Origin: Eurosta solidaginis | Lineage: Eukaryota > Arthropoda > Insecta > Diptera > Tephritidae | Assembly: GCF_040869045.1 (NCBI RefSeq) | Contig: NC_090319.1 | Coordinates: 225,222,490 to 225,286,489, forward strand | Reading direction: 5' to 3' | Length of the DNA stretch: 64,000 bases | Shown here: in pieces, positions 42,055-52,668 of the stretch | How positions within the stretch are numbered: the stretch's first letter is position 1 | How the letters are laid out: every line of letters begins with the position of its first letter | Notes under the pieces: generated by a model | Seen by the model: the letters and a program-made list of their open reading frames with translations, nothing else | Database searches by the model: none | What the model was told of the DNA's origin: nothing | Made by a program: the position numbers and the translations under genes

Positions 42055-44447
42055 TCGCATGTTGTTGTTGTTGTAGCAATGTTTCGCCCCACCTAATAGC
42101 TGCGAACGATCACAAATTGTCATCAATATCCTCTAAAGGGAGTCCAAGGAAACTTGCTGTTTCAACAGGGGTGGACCATAATGAAAGGGGCGTTTGAGGT
42201 GTTGGTTCCACATTACAATTAAAGAGATGGTTGGTGTCATGTGGGGACACATTGCAAGCGGGGCATACATTTTGTATGTCGGGGTTGATTCTGGATATGT
42301 AAGAGTTTAACCTGTTACAGTATCCAGAACGAAGTTGAGCCAGAGTGACTCGCGTTTCCCTGGGGAGTATGCGTTCCTCTTCCGCAAGTTTTGGGTACTG
42401 TTCCCCGAGTACTGGATTCACCGGGTAATTCCCGGCATAAAGGTCCGACGCCTGTTTGTGGAGTTCACCAAGGACCTGCTTGTGTTTTTTTGCTTCATAC
42501 GCCTGAGTTCTCAGGTGCCGTATTCCCTCAAAATGCTTACGGAGGTTACTCCTTAAGTCCCTAGGCGGTGCTGGCTCATCAATCAGATGGCTGTTGGGAT
42601 GCCCAGGTTTCTGGGTATTCAACAGGAACTGTTTAGTTAGCATCTCATTTCTCTCCCTGATGGGGAGTATTCTCGCCTCATTATGTAGGTAGTGTTCTGG
42701 GGACATAAGAAGACAGCCCGTGGCGGTTCTGAGCGCAGTACTTTGGCAGGCCTGTAGCTTCTTCCAGTGGGTAGTTTTTAGGCTTGGCGACCATATAGGG
42801 GACGCGTAGCACGCAAATGGCTGGCCAATTGCTCTGTATGTGGTAATGAGCGTTTCTTGTATTTTCCCCAAGTACTGCCAGCAAGGGATTTGAGGATTTT
42901 ATTACGGCTCTCGATTTTCGGAACAATTGCGGCTGCGTACTCGCCAAAATGTAGATCCTGATCAAGCGTCACACCCCAGATTTTGGGGTGTAGGACAGTC
43001 GGTAGCGTAGTGCCAACGACGTGGATGTTCAAAATGGTCGACATTTGGGACGTCCAAGTTGTAAATAGGGTCGCGGATGATTTAGAAGGTGATAATGCCA
43101 GGTTTCGCGAGGCGAAAAAACTGGAGAGATCAGGGAGGTAGCCGTTTATTTGTTGCAAAGCTCATCGATCTGTGGGCCCGGGCCTGTGGCCATTATTGTG
43201 CAGTCATCGGCGTAAGAAACGATAGTAACTCCTTCTGGTGGCGAAGGTAGTTTTATATGTAAAAATTAAACAAAAGTGGGAATAAGACACCACCCTGAGG
43301 CACCCCTTGTTTGATTCTTCTTGGCTTTGATATTTCGTTTCTGAATTGCACAGATGCCTGCCGACCACCCACATAATTTGCGGTCCACCTTTTAAGACAT
43401 GGGGGGAGGGTATACCATTCGTGCCATGGTTGACCGTATCAAAAGCTTTTGATAGGTCTAGCGCTACGAGTACTGTTTTATGGTGGGGCTTCTCATTTGA
43501 ACCACAATTTATCTAGGTGCTAATGGCATTCAGCGCGGTGGTGGTGCTATGGAGTTTTCTAAAGCAATGCTGATGACAGGCTAGCTGCAAATTTGCTTTG
43601 AAGTGGGGGAGAAAAATGGCTTCAAGCGTCTTGTCTACTGGCGATAGGAAAGATATCGGGCGATATGACTCTCCTATGTCACCCCAGCGGGTTAGGGGGT
43701 CAGAATATTCCCGCGGTAGGTATGCCTGTCGTAAGAGGCGACTAAAATACCAGATTCAAGGGGCTGTATAGCGCAACGCTTCAGGTTGCCAGCGCAATAT
43801 ATAGCTTCTCCAAACCCAATTGTCAACCTCACCTATCCGCGGCGAATCCTGTTTGACTAACAGACGAGGCTCTGGCGACCCCAAGCTCCTCATGGAACTT
43901 GAGGGTGGGGAGGGAGGGGATGGCCTGAAGGTTTAATGTGGCCACATAAATCGTTCCCGAGATGGTCGGGCTAGCACCTAATGGTGCTGTGGTACCGGAG
44001 CGTACCGGATCTGTATCCGGCAAATGACCATTACATCGATAGCATGCCCCAAAGCCTTCGGGGAACAACCTTATTGCTACAACAACAACAACAACAACTC
44101 TCCTATGTTAGCTGGTTTCCCAGGCTTTAGTAGCGGGACCACCTTGGTCATTTTCATTTTCCGGGTATGACAAAGGTGGAAAGAGACAGGTTGAAAACAT
44201 GTGCTAAATATTTGAAACCCTCTTTCCCCAGGCTTTTAAGCATCGGCATGGCTATGCCGCCTGGCCCACTGCTTTGGATGGTTTAGCATAACCGATGGCA
44301 TCCTCAACCTCTTTGGCGGTAATGGTAATTGGTGACGCGCTGAATTTATGTTTACGTGCGTGTCTGTTGGCCCTCCGTCTATTTTTGTCGACCGTAGAAT
44401 GCATTAAGTATTGTCGGCAGAAAGCGCTCGTGCATTTTTTCGCATGT
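42055..44447 (-). mobile_element. jockey-like unit 3
   Basis: Same layout as unit 2: frames 42871-42110 and 43158-42778. The RT core is more damaged: a ~4 bp deletion near 43252 and a ~30 bp change near 43415. SINE S4 and the N-terminal piece 44447-44098 follow, with a 1 bp loss near 44262. Confidence 0.87.
43680..44096 (+). mobile_element. SINE-like repeat S4 (unit 3)
   Basis: Begins caCCCCAGCGGGTT and ends in (CAA)n; flanked by ctctcctatgt on both sides. Confidence 0.86.
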
Positions 44448-46901
44448 TGTTGTTGTTGTAGCAATGTTTCGCCCCACCTAATAGCTGCGAACGGTCACAA
44501 ATTGTCATCAATATCCTCTAAAAGGAGTCCAAGGAAACTTGCTGTTTCAACAGGGGTGGACCATAATGAAAGGGGCGTTAGAGGTGTTGGTTCCACATTA
44601 CAATTAAAGAGATGGTTGGTGTCATGTGGGGCCACATTGCAAGCGGGGCATACATTTTGTATGTCGGGGTTGACTCTGGATATGTAAGAGTTTAACCTGT
44701 TACAGTATCCAGAACGAAGTTGAGCCAGAGTGACTCGCGTTTCCCTGGGGAGTATGCGTTCCTCTTCCGCAAGTTTTGGGTACTGTTCCCCGAGTACTGG
44801 ATTCACCGGGTAATTCCCGGCATAAAGGTCCGACGCCTGTTTGTGGAGTTCACCAAGGACCTGCTTGTGTTTTTTTGCTTCACACGCCTCAGTTCTCAGG
44901 TGCCGTATTCCCTCAAAATGCTTACGGAGGTGACTCCTTAAGTCCCTAGGCGGTGCTGGCTCATCAATCAGATGTCTGTTGGGATGCCCAGGTTTCTGGG
45001 TATTCAACAGGAACTGTTTGGTTAGCATCTCATTTCTCTCCCTGATGGGGAGTATTCTCGCCTCATTATGTAGATAGTGTTCTGGGGACATAAGAAGACA
45101 GCCCGTGGCGGTTCTGAGCGCAGTATTTTGGCAGGCCTGTAGCTTCTTCCAGTGGGTAGTTTTTAGGCTTGGCGACCATATAGGGGACGCGTAGCACGCA
45201 AATGGCTGGCCAATTGCTCTGTATGTGGTAATGAGCGTTTCTTGTATTTTCCCCAAGTACTGCCAGCAAGGGATTTGAGGATTTTATTACGGCTCTGGAT
45301 TTTCGGAACAATTGCGGCTGCGTACTCGCCAAAATGTAGATCCTGATCAAGCGTCACACCCCAGATTTTGGGGTGTAGGTCAGTCGGTAGCGTAGTGCCA
45401 ACGACGTGGATGTTCAAAATGGTCGACATTTGGGACGCCCAAGTTGTAAATAGGGTCGCGGATGATTTAGTAGGTGATAATGCCAGGTTTCGCGAGGCGA
45501 AAAAACTGGAAGATCAGGGAGGTAGCCGTTTATTTGTTGCAAAGCTCATCGATCTTTGGGCCCGGGCCTGTGGCCATTATTGTGCAGTCATCGGCGTAAG
45601 AAACGATAGTAACTCTTTCTGGTGGCGAAGGTAGTTTTGATATGTAAAAATTAAACAAAAGTGGGAATAAGACACCACCCTGAGGCACCCCTTGTTTGAT
45701 TCTTCTTGGCTTTGATATTTTGTTTCTGAATTGCACCGATTCCTGCCGACCACCCACATAATTTGCGGTCCACCTTTTAAGACATGGGGGAAGGGTAGAC
45801 CCTTCCAAGTCTTGCAGTAACGTGCCATGGTTGACCGTATCAAAAGCTTTTGATAGGTCTAGCGCTACGAGTACTGTTTTATGGTGGGGCTTCTCATTTA
45901 AACCACAATTTATCTGGGTGCTAATGGCATTCAGCGCGGTGGTGGTGCTATGGAGTTTTCTAAAGCAATGCTGATGACAGGCTAGCTGCAAATTTGCTTT
46001 GAAGTGGGGGAGAAAAATGGCTTCAAGCGTCTTGTCTACTGGTGATAGGAAAGATATCGGGCGATATGACTCTCCTATGTTAGCTGGTTTCCCAGGCTTT
46101 AGTAGCGGTACCACCTTGGCCATTTTCCATTTTTCGGGTATGACAAAGGTGGATAGAGACAGGTTGAAGACATGTGCAAAATATTTGAAACCCTCTTTCC
46201 CTAGGCTTTTAAGCATCGGGGCTGTGTAGCGCAACGCTTCGGGTTGCCAGCGCAATATATAGCTTCTCCAAACCCAATTGTCAACCTCACCTATCCGCGG
46301 CGAATCCTGTTTGACTAACAGACGAGGCTCTGGCGACCCCAAGCTCCTCATGGAACTTGAGGGTGGGGAGGGAGGAGATGGCCTGAAGGTTTAATGTGGC
46401 CACATAAATCGTTCCCGAGATGGTCGGGCTAGCACCTAATGGTGCTGTGGTACCGGAGCGTACCAGATCTGTATCCGGCAAAGGACCATTACATCGATAG
46501 CACTCCCCAAAGCCTTCGGGGAGCAACCTTATCGCTACAACAACAACAACAACTCTCCTATGTTAGCTGGTTTCCCAGGCTTTAGTAGCGGGACCACCTT
46601 GGCCATTTTCATTTTCCGGGTATGACAAAGGTGGAAAGGTACAGGTTGAAAACATGTGCTAAATATTTGAAACCCTCTTTCCCTATGCTTTTAAGCATCG
46701 GCATGGCTATGCCGTCTGGGCCCACTGCTTTGGATGGTTTAGCATAACCGATGGCATCCTCAACCTCTTTGGCGGTAATGGTAATTGGTGACGCGCTGAA
46801 TTTATGTTTACGTGCGTGTCTGTTGGCCCTCCGTCTATTTTTGTCGACCGTAGAATGCATTAAGTATTGTCGGCAGAAAGCGCTCGTGCATTTTTTCGCA
46901 T
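44448..46901 (-). mobile_element. jockey-like unit 4, rearranged around its SINE
   Basis: Frames 45256-44495 and 45429-45163 match units 2-3. Here RT continues past the SINE site to 46219 (LKPGKPANIGESYRPISFLSP), then jumps into SINE sequence (46220-46553), then repeats the RT stretch from the site onward (46554-46901). As a result a 273-codon minus-strand frame (46351-45530) fuses SINE-derived codons to RT. Confidence 0.85.
46220..46553 (+). mobile_element. SINE-like repeat S5 (unit 4), truncated by recombination
   Basis: Starts inside the SINE at ggctgtgtagcg, joined to RT sequence at gcatcgg; the rest, including the (CAA)n tail and the right flank ctcctatgt, is normal. Confidence 0.85.
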
Positions 46902-48583
46902 GTTGTTGTTGTTGTAGCAATGTTTCGCCCCACCTAATAGCTGCGAACGGTCACAAATTGTCATCAATATCCTCTAAAGGGAGTCCAAGGAAACTTGCTG
47001 TTTCAACAGGGGTGGACCATAATGAAAGGGGCGTTAGAGATGTTGGTTCCACATTACAATTAAAGAGATGGTTGGTGTCATGTGGGGACACATTGCAAGC
47101 GGGGCATACATTTTGTATGTCGGGGTTGACTCTGGATATGTAAGAGTTTAACCTGTTACAGTATCCAGAACGAAGTTGAGCCAGAGTGACTGCGTTTCCC
47201 TGGGGTGTATGCGTTCCTCTTCCGCAAGTTTTGGGTACTGTTCCCCGAGTACTGGATTCACCGGGTAATTCCCGGCATAAAGGTCCGACGCCTGTTTGTG
47301 GAGTTCACCAAGGACCTGCTTGTGTTTTTTTGCTTCACACGCCTGAGTTCTCAGGTGCCGTATTCCCCCAAAATGCTTACGGAGGTGACTCCTTAAGTCC
47401 GTAGGCGGTGCTGGCTCATCAATCAGATGTCTGTTGGGATGCCCAGGTTTCTGGGTATTCAACAGGAACTGTTTGGTTAGCATCTCATTTCTCTCCCTGA
47501 TGGGGAGTATTCTCGCCTCATTATGTATATAGTGTTCTGGGGACATAAGAAGACAGCCCGTGGCGGTTCTGAGCGCAGTATTTTGGCAGGCCTGTAGCTT
47601 TTTCCAGTGGGTAGTTTTTAGGCTTGGCGACCATATTGGGGACGCGTAGAACGCAAATGGCTGGCCAATTGCTCTGTATGTGGTAATGAGCGTTTCTTGT
47701 ACTTTCGCCAAGTACTGCCAGCAAGGGATTTGAAGATTTTATTACGGCTCTGGATTTTCGGAACAATTGAGGCTGCGTACTCGCCAAAATGTAGATCCTG
47801 ATCAAGCGTCACACCACAGATTTTGGGGTGTAGGACAGTCGGTAGCGTAGTGCCAACGACGTGGATGTTCAAAATGGTCGACATTTGGGACGTCCAAGTT
47901 GTAAATAGGGTCGCGGATGATTTAGTAGGTGATAATGCCAGGTTTCGCGAGGCGAAAAAACTGGAGAGATCAGGGAGGTAGCCGTTTATTTGTTGCAAAG
48001 CTCATCGATCTTTGGGCCCGGGCCTGTGGCCATTATTGTGCAGTCATCGGCGTAAGAAACGATAGTAACTCCTTCTGGTGGCGAAGGTAGTTTTGATATG
48101 TAAAAATTAAACAAAAGTGGGAATAAGACACCACCCTGAGGCACCCCTTGTTTGATTCTTCTTGGCTTTGATATTTCGTTTCTGAATTGCACCGATGCCT
48201 GCCGACCACCCACATAATTTGCGGTCCACCTTTTAAGACATGGGGGAAGGGTAGACCTTTCCAAGTCTTGCAGTAACGTGCCATGGTTGACCGTATCAAA
48301 AGCTTTTGATAGGTCTAGCGCTACGAGTACTGTTTTATGGTGGGGCTTCTCATTTAAACCACAATTTATCTGGGTGCTAATGGCATTCAGCGCGGTGGTT
48401 GTGCTATGGAGTTTTCTAAAGCCATGCTGATGGCAGGCTAGCTGCAAATTTGCTTTGAAGTGGCGATAGGAAAGATATCGGGCGATATGACTCTCCTATG
48501 TTAGCTGGTTTCCCAGGCTTTAGTAGCGGTACCACCTTGGCCATTTTCCATTTTTCGGGTATGACAAAGGTGGAAAGAGACAG
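46902..48583 (-). mobile_element. jockey-like unit 5, without SINE, split by the intact 412-like element
   Basis: Frames 47711-47148 and 47998-47618, RT core 48447-47986 with SYADD. A ~38 bp deletion near 48465. No SINE at the ctcctatgt site. It is interrupted at 48583 by the 412-like element and continues at 57204-57435. Confidence 0.87.
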
Positions 48584-49143
48584 TGTAGCGTCATGTAGTG
48601 CCAGCCAACTAAAAACTAAAATAAAACTAAAAACTAAAATAGCTGGCATCACCCCCACATGCAACCATGCATGTATGCACTTGGTGTTACTGGGTGAGAG
48701 AGTCGAATGACGGAGAGAATTCTGATTGGCTGAATCTTCCGTTACTCGACTCTATCACGCCACTGCATCATGCGATTTTACCGCTATGCACTTTTGGCAT
48801 AGCGGCAGGGCCGCTTTGAAGCTTCAGCTTTTTTCCACAGTTTTCAGTTTGAAATGAGCCGGTGAACGCGTCACTTAAGCGCGCATTAAAGACATAAGTG
48901 AAGGTAGAAATAAAATATTGAAAATAGTTTGAACTAAAAAGAAACTACAAGTAAAAGTGGTTTTGTTATAATTGACTAAAGAAAGAAAAGAGTGTGTGTT
49001 TAACTTAAGAAACGATAACTAAAGAAATTTTAAATAAAACAAACTAAACAGAAAGAAATTAAAAATAGTTTTATTGCGGGTGTGTGTCGGTGCGCTGGGG
49101 GCTGCAAGCCCAAAGTTGAGTGGCATCAGCATGCCACTTTACA
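48584..49143 (+). repeat. 5' LTR of the intact 412-like element
   Basis: TGTAGCG…TTTACA. U3 holds a 21 bp imperfect inverted repeat (48694-48714 with 48738-48758) and a perfect 9 bp hairpin (48781-48789 with 48797-48805) overlapping an alternative 6 bp hairpin (AGCGGC with GCCGCT). No TATA box; an initiator-like TCAGTT is at 48844-48849. AATAAA occurs at 48908 and 49033-49038. Near the 3' end GTGGCAT/ATGCCAC form a 7 bp hairpin (49120-49137). Confidence 0.94.
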
Positions 49144-49352
49144 TGGCGACCGTGACGATTCGTTCCTATGTGACGGTGATGATGAAGATTATGAAGTGGA
49201 GCGGATGCGTCAGCATCAAAGAGCGCGCTCAGATCGACACAGAGGAAGCGATCATAGTAGTCCAAAGCGTAAACAGCGTGGTTCACGTAATAAAAAGCGT
49301 CCACGTTACAGCGAACAAAGTGAAGATGATGTCGCATCACATGACTCTGTAA
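49143..49352 (+). CDS. small upstream ORF at the LTR/PBS junction
   Basis: The ATG is formed by the last LTR base and the first two PBS bases (49143-49145). The frame runs 69 codons to 49352. The peptide is Val/Met/Lys-rich with no recognised domain. It overlaps the basic ORF at 49205 in another frame. It may be a translated leader ORF or chance. Confidence 0.3.
   Translation: MATVTIRSYVTVMMKIMKWSGCVSIKERAQIDTEEAIIVVQSVNSVVHVIKSVHVTANKVKMMSHHMTL
49144..49161 (+). other. primer binding site of the intact 412-like element
   Basis: TGGCGACCGTGACGATTC immediately follows the LTR; tRNA-Arg-type PBS of the 412/mdg1 lineage. Confidence 0.85.
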
Positions 49353-49405
49353 GCGCACGCAAAAAGCGGCGAGAGGAGGATGATATGAACTTGTTGGTGA
49401 TATGA
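49205..49405 (+). CDS. small highly basic upstream ORF in the leader
   Basis: An ATG-started frame of 66 codons. The product is rich in Arg, Ser, Lys, His and Asp with RNKKRPR and ARKKRREEDD clusters, like a nuclear-localisation or RNA-binding tail. No family recognised. The frame is also open upstream through the PBS into U5 without an ATG. Function unknown; possibly regulatory. Confidence 0.35.
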   Translation: MRQHQRARSDRHRGSDHSSPKRKQRGSRNKKRPRYSEQSEDDVASHDSVSARKKRREEDDMNLLVI

Positions 49406-51009
49406 ACTTGTTTGAATACAAATATTCATAGTTTAATACACTTAGAAATTATAAGATCACATCAAAATACAATTGCAAAAAAAAGAGCAATTGAAAAATG
49501 GGTTAATCAACAAAGTATACAGAAATACATACATATATAAAATCTAAAAATTACAAAAATTCAAAAACTGAAAACATTACAAAATACTAAAAATCCAGAA
49601 TTATATGGACAAATATACATACATGAAATTCTAAAAAAAAAAAAAAAAAAAAAAACATTAATTTTATACAAAAAATTACATACATGAAGATCAAAAAAAT
49701 GTGAGACGAAATTTACGAAACTTTAATTTTCTACAACATATATATATGTAAAACTTAGACCAAAAAAAAAAAAATCAAGAATCTAAAATTTTACTAAACA
49801 ATCCAATCAAGACAATTTCAACTTAATATTTAAAAAGGCAACTTAACGAAAAAAAAGCATTTTTCTATAAAACCAAAATTTTGAATTGAAAAAATTTATA
49901 ATTTTTAACGATATATGTCCATATTTTTATGTGCTGGTGCGTACAGCCGCTCAAAAAGTCAGTCTCATAAAATAACGGCGCATAAAATAACGGCACTAAA
50001 GCCGTAAAATCACCTGTAAAACATAAAACAGCGGCAGTAAAGCCGAAAAATCATCTTTAAAGCATTAATAAGCGCAATTAAATAACGGCACTTAAGCAAA
50101 ATCAGCGTATATCACGGTAGCAGCAGAAGAGGAAAAAGGAAGGCGGAACAGCAGGCAGAGCAGCCGCAGCATAGCAATTCAGAGGAGCGCAATAAAGTAC
50201 AGTCATGTACACATGTATGTATGCATAAAGGTTTATTTTAATATATGTATGTATGTATATCGAATTGATTTTGCCATTACAAAAAAAAAAAAAAAAAATT
50301 TCGCTTTAATAACTTTCTGAATTCTACACTTTACAAAAAAGTTACCATTATTTAATTACAATTTCAGATATTATTGAAATCGAAATATAAATTAAACAAT
50401 TTCATGTAACTTCATTTAGCTAAATAACATTTTAAATAATTTCATATTAAAACTAAAAATTCTAAACTTCTGTTTTTCCAAGTCAAAAAGTTGCAATAGT
50501 TTTTTCGTATTTTTCGTAATTTCACAGTTAAGATATTCATAAACAGTTCTCCCAACGCTTATAAAATTGTTTTTTTTTGGGAAAATTAAAATATATGAAA
50601 CATTATTATATAAAGCTAACGCTATTATATTATTATCACAGCAAATCTGTTTGTAAGCCTCTTTAAATCAAAAAAAAAAATTATTATTTTTATAATAAAA
50701 TCGTCCTCTGATATGCCAGGAAATGAAATTTTTGCCTTCATATACAAAAATTGAATTTAACTTGGAAACAATAAAATATTTTCATTCATTTCGTTCGATT
50801 GCTATAGGAATTATAGAAACATTTTGGAAATTTTATTAAAAGCGGTGCGTCCGTGACATAATATACGTTATACTTTTCATACCTTCAATATAAAGCGATG
50901 TGGTCGTAAACATCGCCGTATATTCGGAAAAATTTTGGTTAGGCTTGTGAAAACAAGTGCGGTTTTTTTATATTTTTTTCCAATAGTCCGAAAAAAAATG
51001 TACCAGCCT
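49406..51009 (+). other. AT-rich leader of the intact 412-like element
   Basis: No gene. Contains A-runs (49630-49653, 50281-50297), repeated ataaaataacggc phrases (49970-50085), gtatgtatgtat (50215-50260) and the phrase ggtgcgtccgtga near 50844 shared with copy 1. Confidence 0.6.
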
Positions 51010-51265
51010 GTTTCGGTTTTCACTAAATAAATTTCGAAAAACCGGAACACGCTTGCCTATTTCCTTTTGCAAAGCCCATTCTGGGGGGCGAGAAACCACA
51101 GACCAAGTGTCCTTTTTAGGACAGCCTGTCCATTGGTTAGCTAGCGGGGCTAACCTAGTGGGGGACAGTCGGTAAGTCCGACTAAGTTCGGCACGGAAGG
51201 GGGGTAGGCATTTCTCTAGCCTATAATTTAGAGAAAATCCGCAGACCGGATGTTCCTTTGTTTTC
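51010..51265 (+). other. GC-rich multi-hairpin module before gag
   Basis: An island of balanced composition in AT-rich leader. Successive hairpins: TGTCC/GGACA around 51108-51123, GTTAGC/GCTAAC around 51137-51155, AGTCGG/CCGACT around 51167-51183, TCTCTA/TAGAGA around 51213-51234. A minus-strand open frame across it (51267-50968) has no recognisable product. No counterpart is visible before the gag of copy 1. Confidence 0.55.
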
Positions 51266-51453
51266 AAAAAAAAAAAACAAATTATATAATTTTCTTAACC
51301 AGACTTACCATTTTATAAAATTCATACCAAACGCGACAAATATTAACAGGATTTTCAAATAATACTCGGATTTACAAAATTCTTACCTGATTTACAAAAA
51401 TTTTTTTCTTTCTTTTAAAATAATTTTCAATAAAATTACCCTGTTTCAAACAC

Positions 51454-52668
51454 ATGTCCGATTCTGAGGGCAATTCCAGCGATAAATCAAGCCCTAAAGG
51501 AAGGTGTTCACTAGCTCGTCAAGAAGATTTTTTAGGATTTAATGACTCAGATATCGCAGAAAATAATACTTCAAATTTTCAGTCAGTAACTAATATTATA
51601 AACACTCAGCCTTCAGCAAATTCGTCTAATAATTCAGACAACCTACTAACTAGCACTTTCAATTTTCAGTCAGGAACTGACTTTTCCAATTCTCACTCTA
51701 CTTCAAATTCTTCTAATTTGCCTTCAACAAATAATTCTTCAGATATACAATCGAATAACAATATTTCAATCATGGCAACCTCAGAACAGAAAAAGGTGTT
51801 CATTACCAGTTGCGCCTCAATTATTAGGGACAACTACAGCGGCGATCCACTGGCATTAGAATCTTTTATCGACAAAATAAAATTAATTGAAGTCTTCTCA
51901 GATGAAAATTTAAATAGTACTTTTATTGCATTTTTGAAATCCAAACTTGAGGGAAAAGCACGCGAAGCATTACCAACCGTAATAAATTCAGTCGATGACA
52001 TAAAGACTGCCTTGAGAAATAGAATAAAACCCAACAACTCGAAAGTTGTTTCTGGTAAAATCGCGTCTTTACATGTCATCAATAATAACTACTCAGACTT
52101 TGCTAAGCGCGTTGAAGAACTATCCGACGCATTGGAACGTTCTTTGATTATTGAAGGTATGACACAAGCCAAGGCACATGAAATGGCCGTAGAGCAAACA
52201 GTGAATGTGTGCAGGTTGAACACTCGTTCAGAATTGGTCAAATCCATCCTGGCTTCATCTACCTTCAGTGATTCAAAAGACGTAGTTGCAAAAATGATAG
52301 TCGAACGTAATAATGAGGTAAAAGAGAGACAAGTACTAGCATTCCGTACTCGTGGTAATTGGCAAAATAGTTTTCGAGGAAATTATAGAGGTAATAATTT
52401 CAATAGTAGATACAACAATCCAAATGCGAGATTCAACAATAAAAATAGAAATAATTACAACAATAATAATTACGGGTACAATAATTCTAATAGAGGTAAT
52501 AATGACAGATATAGCACTAATAGAAACAATCAGCCTAGTAGTAGTAATGATCTGGCTAATAATAATAGACGTTCAAATTCACGAAGTAATGCCAATGTAC
52601 GCGCTTTAAACGTGAACGACCCTCAGGAGCGAACACTGGGGGATCGGAATCACGATTTAGACAATTAA
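51454..52668 (+). CDS. Gag of the intact 412-like element
   Basis: 404 codons from ATG 51454. N-terminal ~105 residues are Ser/Asn-rich and probably disordered. An internal Met starts the conserved core (MATSEQKKVF…NYSGDPLALESFIDKIKLIE), followed by SKLEGKAREALP, SKVVSGKIASLHV and ERSLIIEGMTQAKAHEMA, a capsid-like helical region. From residue ~300 the tail is Asn/Arg/Gly/Tyr-rich (repeated RGNN and NNRNN) and lacks a CCHC zinc finger. The tail likely binds RNA. It ends 57 nt after a TTTAAAC frameshift site. Intact. Confidence 0.93.
   Translation: MSDSEGNSSDKSSPKGRCSLARQEDFLGFNDSDIAENNTSNFQSVTNIINTQPSANSSNNSDNLLTSTFNFQSGTDFSNSHSTSNSSNLPSTNNSSDIQSNNNISIMATSEQKKVFITSCASIIRDNYSGDPLALESFIDKIKLIEVFSDENLNSTFIAFLKSKLEGKAREALPTVINSVDDIKTALRNRIKPNNSKVVSGKIASLHVINNNYSDFAKRVEELSDALERSLIIEGMTQAKAHEMAVEQTVNVCRLNTRSELVKSILASSTFSDSKDVVAKMIVERNNEVKERQVLAFRTRGNWQNSFRGNYRGNNFNSRYNNPNARFNNKNRNNYNNNNYGYNNSNRGNNDRYSTNRNNQPSSSNDLANNNRRSNSRSNANVRALNVNDPQERTLGDRNHDLDN
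52605..52646 (+). promoter_or_regulatory. -1 ribosomal frameshift signal of the intact 412-like element
   Basis: TTTAAAC 52605-52611, in frame as GCT-TTA-AAC. After 8 nt a 7 bp stem (52620-52626 with 52636-52642) encloses gagcgaaca; three further pairs (52617-52619 with 52644-52646) extend it past a bulged A. The pol frame is open here. Confidence 0.85.

Noticed and set aside
50968..51267. 99-codon minus-strand frame in the 412-like leader
   Set aside because: Antisense to a structured leader module, with no recognisable motif; more likely a by-product of the GC-richer sequence.
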